A stretch of 64,000 nucleotides of DNA from Pseudomonas sp. S35 (GCF_009866765.1 NZ_CP019431.1:806001-870000); one strand, 5' to 3'; positions 47,005-56,170 are shown, numbered from the stretch's first letter. A program made the numbers and translations. The notes: generated from the letters alone by a model not told the origin.

Positions 47005-47404
47005 AATCGACACCTTGCGACGCTTGCGCAGGAGTCGCGCCGATCGTGCCGAGCGCGCTTTGCATGAAGCTCGACAGCTTCAGCGTGCCCTGCTGGTCAA
47101 GATCGAGCAGGCCAATGAGCGGCTGGCACTGACGCGCGAGCAGGAGATGCAACAACGGGCGCAACTGCTGAGCGAGCACCAAGGCCAAGTACTCTCTTTG
47201 CTCGCGCTCAAGGCCTGGAATGCCGAAGAGCATACGTTGTCGGCTGACACCCAGCGCGAGCGTGACTGTGTGCATGACTTGCAAGGCCAGCAAGAGGGCC
47301 ATGTGGTCGCGATTGACCGTGCGCAGAAGCACGTCAGCCAATGCCTGCGCCAAGTGGAAAAACTCCATGAGCTATCTGCACTGTTGGCGCAGGAGGCACC
47401 ATGA
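46991..47404 (+). CDS. hrpO: HrpO (SctO), central stalk protein
   Basis: A 137-residue, almost entirely helical, charged protein (LRRSRADRAERALHEARQLQ) typical of the YscO/FliJ-like stalk, a two-helix coiled coil that links the ATPase HrcN to the export gate HrcV. No fixed sequence motif exists for this family; the call rests on coiled-coil character, length and position between hrcN and hrpP. It overlaps hrcN by 14 bases and hrpP by 4. Confidence 0.8.
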   Translation: MSLSEIDTLRRLRRSRADRAERALHEARQLQRALLVKIEQANERLALTREQEMQQRAQLLSEHQGQVLSLLALKAWNAEEHTLSADTQRERDCVHDLQGQQEGHVVAIDRAQKHVSQCLRQVEKLHELSALLAQEAP

Positions 47405-47847
47405 GCCAGATCCCAGCGAGCAAGCCCGAGCGCCAGCGCTCCTCCAGTGATGATCAGTATGTGACGAAGGACGGGCCTGCGCCCTTGGAGCAGGGGCGCT
47501 TGTTTACGAATTTTTTGTCCGTCAGCGACGGCGAGGAGCGCAGCTTTGCGTCTGCATCGGACGGCGTGCTGGCGTTGGCCGATACGAGTGGTGTCGACGC
47601 GTTTGCCGAGCAACTGGTACCGAGGCTTCACGCAACTGCGCAATGGCCGATGCACGCAACGTTCTACCTGCCTCGCCTAGGGCGAATCAATGTCTGCGCG
47701 AGCCGGCAACAGGGCGCCTGGAACATTGAGTTGGCCCCCGAAGAAGAGCGTACCCGGGCCTGGCTGGCTGATGTGCGCCACAGTGTTCAAGAGCGGCTGG
47801 CAAGTGACCTTGGTCCTTCGGTGAATGTGCAGTTGGCAGCGCTGTGA
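47401..47847 (+). CDS. hrpP: HrpP (SctP), needle/pilus-length or substrate-switch protein
   Basis: A 148-residue protein. The N-terminal part is polar and probably disordered; the C-terminal part (about 85-148, LPRLGRINVCASRQQGAWNIELAPEE, read in part) resembles the type III specificity-switch domain found in HrpP/YscP/FliK proteins that interact with HrcU. Called mainly by position between hrpO and hrcQ, with 4-base overlaps on both sides. Confidence 0.75.
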   Translation: MSQIPASKPERQRSSSDDQYVTKDGPAPLEQGRLFTNFLSVSDGEERSFASASDGVLALADTSGVDAFAEQLVPRLHATAQWPMHATFYLPRLGRINVCASRQQGAWNIELAPEEERTRAWLADVRHSVQERLASDLGPSVNVQLAAL

Positions 47848-48875
47848 ATCTCAGGTCGTTGGCACTTCCCCCGATCGATGGCACCACGGTCTGCGCCTTG
47901 ACGCGGCTGGGGCGTGGCCTGTTTTTGCCGTATTGCGTGGCGGATCAGCGTGGTGAACTGAGGTTGGAGCCGGGTGCAGCCCCGCAGGTGGGCAGCGCAC
48001 TGTGCTTCGAGACCGCGTGCGGTGTGTTGGCGTTGGGTGACCCTGGCCCCGTACTCAACCTGCTGGGCGAGTGCCCAGTCACCCTGGCCGAACACTGCAA
48101 CGACCCGGCGTCATGGTTCTGGGCATTGTTCCAGGACCAGCTTAGCCCCCAGGTGCAATCGCTGTTCAGCTATCTGCGGCTGGTCGAGGCGGCGCAACCC
48201 CTGACGTTTGGTTGCCGGCTCACGGTGACGCTGGGGGACGCGCGGGCAGTCAGCCACCTGGCATTGGCGCCCGAAACATTTCTGGCGTTGCATGCTGCGG
48301 GTGCCTGGCAGCCCTTGGCCCATTCGCTGCCGAATTCATTTCGCTTGTCGCTGCCGATGATATTGGGGCGCCTGAAATTGCCTGTCTCACAGGTGTGCAA
48401 CCTGCGCCCTGGCGATGTGGTGCTGATGGATTGTCCCGCGTTCAACACCGAAGGCGACGGTGTGCTGTCCCTCGGTCGATACCGCTTGGAGGGACGCCTG
48501 GACGTTGATCGTGAGGCGCTACGCCTGACGCTTTTTTCTATTAAGGAGACCGATGTGGACGAGGTTTTTGTAGAACCGAACGATAGCTACGAATGGTGCG
48601 AGCCAGAGCAGACAGCGGACGAGACGTCGGCGGATGTGTTCGGCCACGAGCCGTTCGACGAGTTGGCCATGTCCCTGAGCGTACGCTGTGGCGCCCTGCT
48701 GTTATCGTTGGGCGAGTTGCGCCAGTTGGCGCCGGGTGCGGTGCTTGGGGTTACGGGGTATGCGCCGGGGATGGCCGGGCTCTATTACGGTGACCGCCCC
48801 ATTGGCCAAGGGCAACTGGTGGATGTGAACGGGCGGCTGGGCCTGCAGTTGTCCCGCGTGATTTTTTCCCGATGA
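47844..48875 (+). CDS. hrcQ: HrcQ (SctQ), cytoplasmic ring protein, unsplit form
   Basis: A 343-residue protein. The N-terminal part corresponds to HrcQA of P. syringae and the C-terminal part (from about residue 265, [20 protein letters not shown]) is the SpoA/HrcQB domain with the usual end [13 protein letters not shown]. In P. syringae these are two genes; here they form one frame. A strong ribosome site AAGGAG (48543-48548) precedes an in-frame GTG at 48555, so a short C-terminal product of 106 residues may also be made. SctQ forms the sorting platform below the ATPase. Overlaps hrpP and hrcR by 4 bases each. Confidence 0.9.
   Translation: MNLRSLALPPIDGTTVCALTRLGRGLFLPYCVADQRGELRLEPGAAPQVGSALCFETACGVLALGDPGPVLNLLGECPVTLAEHCNDPASWFWALFQDQLSPQVQSLFSYLRLVEAAQPLTFGCRLTVTLGDARAVSHLALAPETFLALHAAGAWQPLAHSLPNSFRLSLPMILGRLKLPVSQVCNLRPGDVVLMDCPAFNTEGDGVLSLGRYRLEGRLDVDREALRLTLFSIKETDVDEVFVEPNDSYEWCEPEQTADETSADVFGHEPFDELAMSLSVRCGALLLSLGELRQLAPGAVLGVTGYAPGMAGLYYGDRPIGQGQLVDVNGRLGLQLSRVIFSR
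48543..48557 (+). promoter_or_regulatory. Internal ribosome-binding site and in-frame GTG in hrcQ
   Basis: AAGGAG at 48543-48548 lies 6 bases before GTG 48555-48557, in frame with hrcQ. The product would start just before the acidic linker ([13 protein letters not shown]) and contain the whole SpoA domain. Equivalent internal starts are known for other SctQ genes (YscQ, SsaQ). Confidence 0.65.
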
Positions 48876-49525
48876 CGCTACAGGGGGTTGATCCCCTACT
48901 TCTGGCGATGTTCATCGGTGCGCTCTCGTTGATGCCGATGTTGCTGATCGTGTGCACCTCGTTCCTGAAAATCGTGATTGTGCTGATGATTACCCGCAAT
49001 GCCATCGGCGTGCAGCAGGTGCCCCCGAGTATGGCGCTCTATGGCGTTGCCTTGGCGGCGACGCTATTCATCATGGCGCCGGTGGGCTATGAGGTGGCGC
49101 AAAACGTGAAGGAGTCCCCCGTGGACCTGAGCAGCGTACAAGCCTTTCAGGAGACGGGCCTTGGAGCCATCCAGCCGTTGCGCACGTTCATGAGCCGAAA
49201 CACCGACCCGGACGTATTGACCCACTTGCTGGAAAGCACCGCGCGGATGTGGCCGGAGGAAATGGCGCAAGGCGCCCAACGTGACGACCTGATGCTACTG
49301 ATTCCGGCCTACGTGCTCTCGCAGTTGCAGGCGGGGTTTGAGATCGGGTTTTTGATCTATATCCCCTTTATCGTCATCGACCTGATTGTTTCAAACCTGC
49401 TGCTGGCGCTGGGCATGCAGATGGTCTCGCCGATGACCATTTCGCTGCCCCTCAAGCTGCTGCTGTTCGTGCTCGTGTCCGGGTGGTCGCGGTTGCTCGA
49501 CAGCTTGTTCCTTTCGTATCTCTGA
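48872..49525 (+). CDS. hrcR: HrcR (SctR), export-gate membrane protein
   Basis: A 217-residue FliP/SctR-family protein with about four hydrophobic segments. Family blocks are [20 protein letters not shown] (residues about 30-49) and [20 protein letters not shown] (about 138-157). Five copies form the core of the export gate with HrcS and HrcT. ATGA overlap with hrcQ; hrcS follows after 7 bases. Confidence 0.96.
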   Translation: MTLQGVDPLLLAMFIGALSLMPMLLIVCTSFLKIVIVLMITRNAIGVQQVPPSMALYGVALAATLFIMAPVGYEVAQNVKESPVDLSSVQAFQETGLGAIQPLRTFMSRNTDPDVLTHLLESTARMWPEEMAQGAQRDDLMLLIPAYVLSQLQAGFEIGFLIYIPFIVIDLIVSNLLLALGMQMVSPMTISLPLKLLLFVLVSGWSRLLDSLFLSYL

Positions 49526-49532
49526 GGCGCCT

Positions 49533-49796
49533 ATGGACCCGATCATGCTGTTCAAGCAGGGCATGTTGCTGGTGGTGTTGTTGTCGGCACCGCCGTTGAT
49601 GGTGGCGGTGATCGTAGGGGTGATGACGTCCCTGGTGCAGGCACTGATGCAGATACAGGACCAGACGCTACCGTTCGGCATCAAGTTGGTCTCGGTGGGT
49701 ATTACCTTGGCGCTGACGGGACGCTGGATCGGTATGGAACTGATCCAACTGACAAACCTGACCTTCGACATGGTCGCCCGTTCGGCAATTAACTGA
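49533..49796 (+). CDS. hrcS: HrcS (SctS), export-gate membrane protein
   Basis: An 87-residue FliQ/SctS-family protein with two membrane helices. The block VIVGVMTSLVQALMQIQDQT (residues about 26-45) is diagnostic. It packs against HrcR and HrcT in the export gate. hrcT follows after 9 bases. Confidence 0.96.
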   Translation: MDPIMLFKQGMLLVVLLSAPPLMVAVIVGVMTSLVQALMQIQDQTLPFGIKLVSVGITLALTGRWIGMELIQLTNLTFDMVARSAIN

Positions 49797-49805
49797 GGTT
49801 ATCCG

Positions 49806-50594
49806 TTGTTTGCGTTCACTGAGTTTTTGCCGAGCCTGTTGATTGCCATGGCGCGTATCTACCCGTGTGCTTTCCTGGTGCCAGCGTTTTGTTTCGCGCA
49901 CATCCGTGGCCTGCCAAGGCACACCATTGTGGCGGTCATGGCCATGATTCCGGCCCCGGGGATCCATGCGACCTTGGCCGTCCAGGATTACTCAGCCTTG
50001 ATGATCGTTGGGCTGCTGTTCAAGGAAGTTGCGCTGGGCCTGTTGCTGGGCATTTTGCTGAGTATGCCGTTTTGGTTGTTCGAGTCGGTGGGGGCCTTGT
50101 TGGATAACCAGCGTGGCGCCCTGACCGGTGGCCAACTCAACCCTGCCTTGGGGCCGGATGCCACGCCTATCGGGCATATGTTCAAGCAGTTGGCGATTTA
50201 TCTGTTGATGGTCACGTTGGGGCTGGGTGCGCTGACCCAAGTGATCTGGGACAGCTACCTGATCTGGCCACCCACGGCGTGGTGGCCGCAGCCGGCTGTC
50301 GAAGGTTTCAGCGTTTTCCTCGGGCTGCTGGGGGATACCTTGAGCCACATGATGCTCTACGCGGCGCCCTTCATAGCCGTGTTGTTACTGCTGGAATTCG
50401 CCGTCGCACTGCTGGGCCTGTACAGCCCGCAACTACAGGTGTCGAGCTTGGCGGTGCCGGTCAAATGCCTGGCGGGCCTGGCGTTTCTGCTGCTGTATCT
50501 GCCGCTGCTGCAAGACTTGATCGTGGGACGCATGGGCATGCTGGGGGATCTCAAGCATTCACTGGGCCTGTTCTTTACGGAGGTGCGGCAGTGA
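49806..50594 (+). CDS. hrcT: HrcT (SctT), export-gate membrane protein
   Basis: A 262-residue FliR/SctT-family protein with about six membrane segments (EFLPSLLIAMARIYPCAFLV at the N-terminus; LLLGILLSMPFWLFESVGAL; LDNQRGALTGGQLNPALGP, a family loop). The start is TTG at 49806, with GAGG 7 bases upstream; no ATG fits the family N-terminus. Overlaps hrcU by 4 bases. Confidence 0.93.
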   Translation: MFAFTEFLPSLLIAMARIYPCAFLVPAFCFAHIRGLPRHTIVAVMAMIPAPGIHATLAVQDYSALMIVGLLFKEVALGLLLGILLSMPFWLFESVGALLDNQRGALTGGQLNPALGPDATPIGHMFKQLAIYLLMVTLGLGALTQVIWDSYLIWPPTAWWPQPAVEGFSVFLGLLGDTLSHMMLYAAPFIAVLLLLEFAVALLGLYSPQLQVSSLAVPVKCLAGLAFLLLYLPLLQDLIVGRMGMLGDLKHSLGLFFTEVRQ

Positions 50595-51688
50595 GTGATT
50601 CCGGAGAGAAAAAACATGCCGCGACGCCGAAAAAACTGCGCGATCAACGCAAGAAAGGTCAAGTCGCTCAAAGCCAGGACGTCGGCAAATTGCTGGTGCT
50701 GACGATTATCAGCGAGATCGCCTTATTCACCGCTGAACCCAGCATGCAACGGTTTCAACAAATGTTGGCGTTGCCTCTGTCGCGCATGGACCAGCCCTTT
50801 ATACGGGCGCTGGAAGAGGTACTGATGGACGCGCTGGGGGTGTTTCTCGCCTTCTCTTTGCTGATGGCCTCGCTAGTCATCGTCATAAAGCTGATCAGCG
50901 GCTGGATGCAGTTTGGTTTCCTGTTCGCGCCGGAAACCCTCAAGCCGGACTTCAACCGCCTCAACCCGATCAATCAGGCAAAACAGATGTTCTCCGCACA
51001 GTCGGTGATGAACTTGGTGATGGGCGTGGCCAAGGCGTTGTTGCTGGCGACGATTTTGTACGTGGTGGTCGGACCGTCCCTTGGTGCGCTGGTTAGCCTG
51101 GCCAATAGCGATTTACAGAGTTACATTTCGGCGTTGATCGAACTGTTCCGCTATCTGCTGCACGCATGCCTGGGTTTGTTGTTGGTGCTTGCGATCATTG
51201 ACCTGACGCTGCAGAAATACTTCTTTGCCAAGCGTATGCGTATGACTCAGGTGGAGGTGGTCAAGGAGTACAAGGACATGGAGGGCGATCCTTTCGTGAA
51301 GCGCCAGCGCCGTCAACTGGCTCATGAGTTGGCCCAGGAAGAGCCGAAGCTCAAGCTGCCCAAGCTTGAAGAGGCGGACATGCTGGTGGTCAACCCGACG
51401 CACTTTGCCGTAGCGCTATACTACCGACCGGGAGAAACGCCGTTGCCGCGGCTGGTAGAAAAAGGGACCGATGCTCGCGCGCGCGCGTTGATCCACCGGG
51501 CCAAGGCAGCCGACATACCTGTGATCCAGTGTGTTTGGCTGGCGCGTACGCTGTACACGAACAAGCTGGGCGCCAATATCCCGCGCGAGACCTTGCAGGC
51601 CGTGGCGCTTATCTATCGCACGTTGCGAGAACTGGACGACGAGGCCAAGCGCGAAACGCTGGAGCTGCCGGAGCTAGAACAGCGCTAA
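50591..51688 (+). CDS. hrcU: HrcU (SctU), autocleaving export-switch protein
   Basis: A 365-residue FlhB/SctU-family protein. The N-terminus reads SDSGEKKHAATPKKLRDQRK, four membrane helices fill the first about 210 residues, and the cytoplasmic domain contains the autocleavage motif NPTH (Asn268-Pro269) in VVNPTHFAVALYYRPGE. Cleavage lets the apparatus change substrate class. GTG start inside the hrcT stop. The last 15 bases overlap the convergent hrpV gene. Confidence 0.95.
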   Translation: MSDSGEKKHAATPKKLRDQRKKGQVAQSQDVGKLLVLTIISEIALFTAEPSMQRFQQMLALPLSRMDQPFIRALEEVLMDALGVFLAFSLLMASLVIVIKLISGWMQFGFLFAPETLKPDFNRLNPINQAKQMFSAQSVMNLVMGVAKALLLATILYVVVGPSLGALVSLANSDLQSYISALIELFRYLLHACLGLLLVLAIIDLTLQKYFFAKRMRMTQVEVVKEYKDMEGDPFVKRQRRQLAHELAQEEPKLKLPKLEEADMLVVNPTHFAVALYYRPGETPLPRLVEKGTDARARALIHRAKAADIPVIQCVWLARTLYTNKLGANIPRETLQAVALIYRTLRELDDEAKRETLELPELEQR

Positions 51689-51985
51689 GGCATCACTGCC
51701 CTCGCTGTCCAACTCATTGAACTCGGCCAGCGACAACAAACGGCGTGAGACTTCACCCAGCGCCGGGCCTGCCGCCGTGAGCTCCTGCCAGATCACCAAT
51801 GTCCCGTCGGGCTCCACGAATACAAAGCAGCCATCGAACGCCACCGCCTGCTCGAAGCGGCGCTGCAACAGACGCTGCAGCTGCCCGGTTTGTTGCGCTT
51901 CGGGTTTGATACACAAGGCCAGGCCGCCCCGCGTGCCGGCGTTTGAGCGGCGTAGCTCAACGCCAGCGCACAGGACAAGGTTCAT
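51674..51985 (-). CDS. hrpV: HrpV, regulator of the enhancer-binding protein
   Basis: A 103-residue small protein at the position of HrpV in P. syringae (last gene of the hrcC operon). HrpV binds HrpS and holds back hrpL transcription; HrpG relieves it. The fold is CesT-chaperone-like; a strand pattern FDGCFVFVEPDGTLVIWQEL fits. Sequence is weakly conserved in this family, so the name relies largely on position. It overlaps hrpT by 4 bases and hrcU by 15 in the opposite direction. Confidence 0.78.
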   Translation of the reverse strand: MNLVLCAGVELRRSNAGTRGGLALCIKPEAQQTGQLQRLLQRRFEQAVAFDGCFVFVEPDGTLVIWQELTAAGPALGEVSRRLLSLAEFNELDSEGSDALALF

Positions 51986-52185
51986 CGTTCCAGCGACACC
52001 GTCTGGTGGTCCGAACGTTCTTCATTTGGGCCGGGCTGCACACGCATGTGTTCCGGCCACCAGATCACCATCTTGTCGGCGCTCGATTGCGGGCGAGAGC
52101 AGGAGTCGCCCTTGCAGGTGGAGGTGCAGCCGACGCTGAGCAGGGCCAGGCCGGTCAAGGTCAGGCAGGAGAGTATGCGGTTCAT
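51982..52185 (-). CDS. hrpT: HrpT, small outer-membrane lipoprotein
   Basis: A 67-residue lipoprotein with signal peptide and lipobox LLSVGC (Cys20). In P. syringae HrpT is required for secretion and is thought to act as a pilotin for HrcC. It sits directly after hrcC with a 4-base overlap, as expected. Confidence 0.85.
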   Translation of the reverse strand: MNRILSCLTLTGLALLSVGCTSTCKGDSCSRPQSSADKMVIWWPEHMRVQPGPNEERSDHQTVSLER

Positions 52186-54326
52186 TGGGCAGGTTTCCCG
52201 GCAGGTACAATCAACGAAGGGCGAGGGACAGTGACGTACTCATCCTTCACCACAGGGCGCATGGCAATAAACACTTCGGCTTCCTCGCCAGGCTTGAGCC
52301 AGGCACGCGGCCAGGCCGTTACAGCAAGGGTCTGGGCGTTGCTGCACTCTTTTTCATCGATACGCACGTGGCGGTCGTGCTGGTTACGCACAATGACCAC
52401 GGCGATGTTGAAGTGCGGGCCTTCATACCACTGGCTGCGCTCGGTACTGACTGCCAACATGTCACGGGTCGAGCAGAGGGTGCTCACGCCCAGCGGCATC
52501 GGTTTAGCCTTGAACGCCTTGGGCACCTCCCCGCTGACCAGGCTGGCCAACGCGTGGATCAGGTCGTTGCGTTTGATCTCCGGGGCTTGAGGGGACATGC
52601 GCCGGGCCAGCGGCTTGATTGCGGCTTGCAACTCCAACTGGTCGTCTTGCGGCAGGTAGCGTGACGGATCGGCCTGATCGCCGATGACTCGGGGGGTGAG
52701 GATAAACAGCCGCTCGCGTCGGTTGTTCTTGCGCTCGGTGAATGAGAACAGCGCTTTACCCAGCAAGGGAATATCACCCAGCAGAGGTACTTTTGTGAGC
52801 GTGTCGATGTTTTCCGTGACATGGAAACCGCCGACCACCAGGGAGCGCTTTTCTGCCATCACCGCCTGGGTGCTGACCGCGCCTTTGTGCACATCGGGGC
52901 CACTGCGGTTGGGGTTGGATTCATCGAAATTACCGTCTTCGATATCGATCGCCAGATGAATCTGGTGCCCGCCTCGGGCAGTGATGACCCGTGGGACGAC
53001 CTGAAAGCTGGTGCCGACAGTCACGGGTACGATGGAGGCGACTTCGCTGCCAGCGGTCAGGTACTGGGTACGGTTGAAGTCGATCACGGCGGGTTGGTTT
53101 TCCAGGGTGAGCACCGATGGGTTAGACACCAAGGTCGCCAGGCCACGAGCCTCCAGTGCGCGTACGTCGGCAAAAAAACCTTCTCTGTTTTCGATCGACA
53201 GCTGTGACGCCGTGCCCGGCGTCGTATTGTTCACGCCGCCTCGCACGTTGTTGCCCTGGAAACCCCAGTTGACGCCCAGTTCGCGCAGTTGGGTGCGTTC
53301 GATATCGAGAATGATCGCGTCGATTTCCACCAGTTTGCGTGCGATATCGAGTTGGGCGATCAGGTCGCGGTACATGCCGTGGCGTTCCGGCAGGTCGTAG
53401 ATCATCACGGCGTTGTTGCGTAAATCGGCCTCGACCCGAATACGATTGGACGCCGTCGCGGTTCGGGTTTCCGACACGCCTGGATTGAGTGGTGTCGGAC
53501 CGGGTGGCGGGGCGAGCATCTGGCTCAGTAATGGGTTGCTCGACGAGGGAAAGCCCTGGGCCATCGGCGTGAACGCCGGTGCTCTCGCCGCCGGGCGCTG
53601 GGTGGCTTTTGTAGTGGCTAAGGAAGAGCGAGGTTCTAGTAGCCCGCGCAGCATTGTTGCCACGCCGGGAATCAGCATTTTTTGACCGCGATAATCGATT
53701 TGGCGGTCGCCTGCGTTGGCGAATTTCAGCGGGTAGCTCAGCACACTCTGTTTTTGATCATCCGAGCGACGCTGGCTGCTGAACTGTTTGATCTGTTCGA
53801 TATAGCGCTTGGGGCCGGACACCAGCACTACACCGTCCTCGGGCAACTCCCCCCAACCGAAGCGGCTGTCGAGCAGGCCGATGTCAGTGAGCGCCTGCTT
53901 GAGGTCGCCCACGGTTTCGCTGGAAACCTCCAGGCGTGCGGATTCCTGTTGGTCCAGTGCGCTGATGTACAGCGTATTGTTGTACAGGAACCACTGGAAG
54001 CGATGCTCCATTCCCAGTCTGTCCAACAGTGACTGCGGGGTATTGGCGCGGATTTTTCCGTTTACGTTGCCATCGAGCAGGCCCTCGATCTGCAACTGTG
54101 TGCCGAAGCTCTTGGCGAAGTCATCCAGCACATCGCGCAGAGGTTTGTGTTCGGCCTCATAGGCAAACGCGGTGTTTTTCCATTCGGGAGGGATGCCGGC
54201 CGTCGCCTGTGACAAGGGTGCCAGCAAGAAGGGCAGGGCCAGCAGGTAGCGCCAAGGCGTGCGGGGTGTTGCAGCAACGCGCGCGCTGAGGTGCAAGCGA
54301 CTGTGCTTGTGGAGTTTGCTATGCAT
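52182..54326 (-). CDS. hrcC: HrcC (SctC), outer-membrane secretin
   Basis: A 714-residue secretin with an N-terminal signal peptide preceded by a polar, basic stretch. The N0 domain follows (FAYEAEHKPLRDVLDDFAKS), then N-domains (about 120-340), then the conserved C-terminal secretin domain (VPVTVGTSFQVVPRVITARG; VPLLGDIPLLGKALFSFTER). Multimers form the outer-membrane channel of the type III apparatus. The C-terminal extension beyond the secretin domain is long (about 150 residues). 17 bases after hrpG; overlaps hrpT by 4 bases. Confidence 0.95.
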   Translation of the reverse strand: MHSKLHKHSRLHLSARVAATPRTPWRYLLALPFLLAPLSQATAGIPPEWKNTAFAYEAEHKPLRDVLDDFAKSFGTQLQIEGLLDGNVNGKIRANTPQSLLDRLGMEHRFQWFLYNNTLYISALDQQESARLEVSSETVGDLKQALTDIGLLDSRFGWGELPEDGVVLVSGPKRYIEQIKQFSSQRRSDDQKQSVLSYPLKFANAGDRQIDYRGQKMLIPGVATMLRGLLEPRSSLATTKATQRPAARAPAFTPMAQGFPSSSNPLLSQMLAPPPGPTPLNPGVSETRTATASNRIRVEADLRNNAVMIYDLPERHGMYRDLIAQLDIARKLVEIDAIILDIERTQLRELGVNWGFQGNNVRGGVNNTTPGTASQLSIENREGFFADVRALEARGLATLVSNPSVLTLENQPAVIDFNRTQYLTAGSEVASIVPVTVGTSFQVVPRVITARGGHQIHLAIDIEDGNFDESNPNRSGPDVHKGAVSTQAVMAEKRSLVVGGFHVTENIDTLTKVPLLGDIPLLGKALFSFTERKNNRRERLFILTPRVIGDQADPSRYLPQDDQLELQAAIKPLARRMSPQAPEIKRNDLIHALASLVSGEVPKAFKAKPMPLGVSTLCSTRDMLAVSTERSQWYEGPHFNIAVVIVRNQHDRHVRIDEKECSNAQTLAVTAWPRAWLKPGEEAEVFIAMRPVVKDEYVTVPRPSLIVPAGKPAQ

Positions 54327-54343
54327 GATGATGGGTCTCGGAT

Positions 54344-54757
54344 TTAGTTCGGCAGCGACCGTAATGACGTGACGTAAAGCTTGCTGGCGGGCATCACCAG
54401 ACGCTTGGCTACCCTACGCCAGGTGTCGCGTTGGTTGAGCAGAGCCTCCAGGGTTGCAAGCACTTCAGCCTGGCTGCAGGTGTGCGGCAGGTGCTGGAGC
54501 AGCCAGAGCCGGCCACATGCGGGCGCCTGGGCAAGCGCGCCGGCGAAGTGCAGGAGGCTCGACTGCCCAATGCGCAACCAGGTACCTAATGAGCGTGGGT
54601 CCGGGCAATCGCGGGTCAGTTGGACGCATAGCAACACGCCATGCTCACTGCTGCGCACGTTGATGTGGTCGTCGCCCTCCATCAACGTTATTTCCTGCTC
54701 GCGACCGTTTGAGCAATCGCTCAATTGTTCCAGCCAGCTATGGGGTTTCGGTCGCAA
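54344..54757 (-). CDS. hrpG: HrpG, small regulator/chaperone-like protein
   Basis: A 137-residue protein in the hrpF-hrpG-hrcC order of P. syringae. There HrpG is CesT-chaperone-like and counteracts HrpV to free the enhancer-binding protein. Start TTG at 54757 overlaps hrpF by 20 bases, with AAGGTGA just upstream; no ATG lies in a suitable place. Conserved features are weak, so the name is by position and size. Confidence 0.75.
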   Translation of the reverse strand: MRPKPHSWLEQLSDCSNGREQEITLMEGDDHINVRSSEHGVLLCVQLTRDCPDPRSLGTWLRIGQSSLLHFAGALAQAPACGRLWLLQHLPHTCSQAEVLATLEALLNQRDTWRRVAKRLVMPASKLYVTSLRSLPN

Positions 54758-54956
54758 TTTTCACCTTCGAGTTCGCGAAGCTTGTCAGCGTACTGTGCGC
54801 ATTAAGTCCTGCCGATAACGCTAGCTGTGTCTCGAAGAGAACCCTCAACTGTTCCTCGGTGTCTTCACCACCAATGTCGGGCTTGTCGTAGCTTTGTTCG
54901 AGCAGGGCTATGCGGCTACTGATTTTTGCTTCTGTTGCACGGTAATCAGAACTCAT
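54738..54956 (-). CDS. hrpF: HrpF, small cytoplasmic type III protein
   Basis: A 72-residue helical protein, the first gene of the hrcC operon, directly after a Hrp box. It matches HrpF of P. syringae in size (about 74 residues) and position; HrpF is a small chaperone-like protein needed for pilus assembly. GAGAGA-type ribosome site before the ATG. Confidence 0.75.
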   Translation of the reverse strand: MSSDYRATEAKISSRIALLEQSYDKPDIGGEDTEEQLRVLFETQLALSAGLNAHSTLTSFANSKVKIATETP

Positions 54957-54984
54957 CGGTGTCTCTCCAGTGGGTTGCTGTTAC

Positions 54985-55013
54985 TGGGTGGTGCGCGATT
55001 TGTTACCAGTTCC
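54985..55013 (-). promoter_or_regulatory. Hrp box before hrpF-hrpG-hrcC-hrpT-hrpV
   Basis: On the minus strand GGAACT (55013-55008), 16 bases, CCACCCA (54991-54985). This fits the HrpL consensus with one change. It lies 28 bases upstream of the hrpF ATG. Confidence 0.85.
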
Positions 55014-55031
55014 ATCTGAACAGCCGAAAAG

Positions 55032-55610
55032 TTATCGGGGATGAGCCACCATCAACGTCTCAATTGCGCTGTTCCAGTCGATGTGAAACCCGCCCTCATC
55101 TGTCTCGAGGATCAGCGTCTGGAGAGGGAGTTCCTCCTCGCAGCGCAGCGTCCAGGGGACTTGATTGTGTTGAATGAGCCATTGCTCTATCTGCTCGCGG
55201 TCGTGCGGGTTGCATAGCAGGTTCGCCACCACCACGGGCACTTGGGAGTCCAACAGTTTCTTGAGCAGTGCAGTGAGGCGCTGCGTGGGGAGCGCTTCTG
55301 CAAGAACGGTGCGAATCGCTTGCTGGGTGACATACGTGGCCGTTTGTTCCAGGCTGTCGTACATCGCTTGACGCTCCAGCTCCCAGCGGTGCAATTGGGC
55401 ATTGGCGCGCTGCCAGAATTCATCGTTGGCGCGCTGCAGCAGGCTTTCGCAATCTGCTTGCGCTTGCTGCAACAGCAGTTTCGCCTGCGCTTGGGCATGT
55501 TCAAGCAAACGGCCGGCCTGGGCATATTCAGCCAGCATTTCCCGTGTGACCAGGGTGGTTGGCGGGTCAGGGATATCTTTGTGTAACTCAATCTTGCGTG
55601 AGCAAAACAT
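55032..55610 (-). CDS. hrpE: HrpE (SctL), ATPase stator
   Basis: A 192-residue protein of the HrpE/YscL/FliH family, which anchors the ATPase HrcN to the sorting platform. The N-terminus is followed by a long Ala/Gln-rich coiled coil (about 35-85, AQAQAKLLLQQAQADCESLL), then a globular C-terminal part. ATG at 55610 gives the usual family length; sequence further upstream belongs to hrpD in another frame. Last gene of the hrpA operon. Confidence 0.88.
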   Translation of the reverse strand: MFCSRKIELHKDIPDPPTTLVTREMLAEYAQAGRLLEHAQAQAKLLLQQAQADCESLLQRANDEFWQRANAQLHRWELERQAMYDSLEQTATYVTQQAIRTVLAEALPTQRLTALLKKLLDSQVPVVVANLLCNPHDREQIEQWLIQHNQVPWTLRCEEELPLQTLILETDEGGFHIDWNSAIETLMVAHPR

Positions 55611-55621
55611 GGTCGGCGTTC

Positions 55622-56170
55622 TCACGGGAGGGCGTGTTGAGCGGTATCGTGCGCGGCACCGGTCACGCGCCAGAGTGCGGCCTGCCAGAGTGTATTCAAC
55701 CGACTGTGACTGTCCGAGAGCCTGGGGTGGGTCTCGAGCGCAAGTACGCGTTCGCGGGCAAAGCTCAGGCGCAGTCGCTGCCATACGGCAGGCTCTACCC
55801 ACGCGCGCAGGTAGTGCAGGGGGTCGTCGCTGGCGTCCAGGGTCGGGCTCGGTGCCAATGCCTTGGCCAGGCGCCGGCACCACAGTTGCTGCTCCTGGCT
55901 CAACAGGCTATCCGGGCTTGCGTGATACACCCCCTTGATCAGCATCAGCATGAGTTCCCGTTGTTCGCCGGTTGCATGCAGCAGCTGCAACAGGGCCGGC
56001 GATGGAAAGGGCGGTAGGCACGGATGAATCTGAAACAACGCGTTCACCTGAGCAGGGTGACTGCGCTGCAGCGACGTTGGCAGGCTCGGTGCGCCTGCTA
56101 CCTGCCAATCGGGATGGGCGCCTCGCAGCGGGCACGCCCACCATTGAGCCCAGGCAAGGTGTTCACTCAT
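55622..56170 (-). CDS. hrpD: HrpD (SctK), sorting-platform adaptor
   Basis: A 182-residue protein between hrcJ and hrpE, the position of HrpD in P. syringae. SctK connects HrpQ in the membrane with HrcQ in the cytoplasmic platform. The sequence is rich in Leu, Trp and Ala with no clear motif. Starts inside hrcJ (8-base overlap). Confidence 0.78.
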   Translation of the reverse strand: MSEHLAWAQWWACPLRGAHPDWQVAGAPSLPTSLQRSHPAQVNALFQIHPCLPPFPSPALLQLLHATGEQRELMLMLIKGVYHASPDSLLSQEQQLWCRRLAKALAPSPTLDASDDPLHYLRAWVEPAVWQRLRLSFARERVLALETHPRLSDSHSRLNTLWQAALWRVTGAAHDTAQHALP

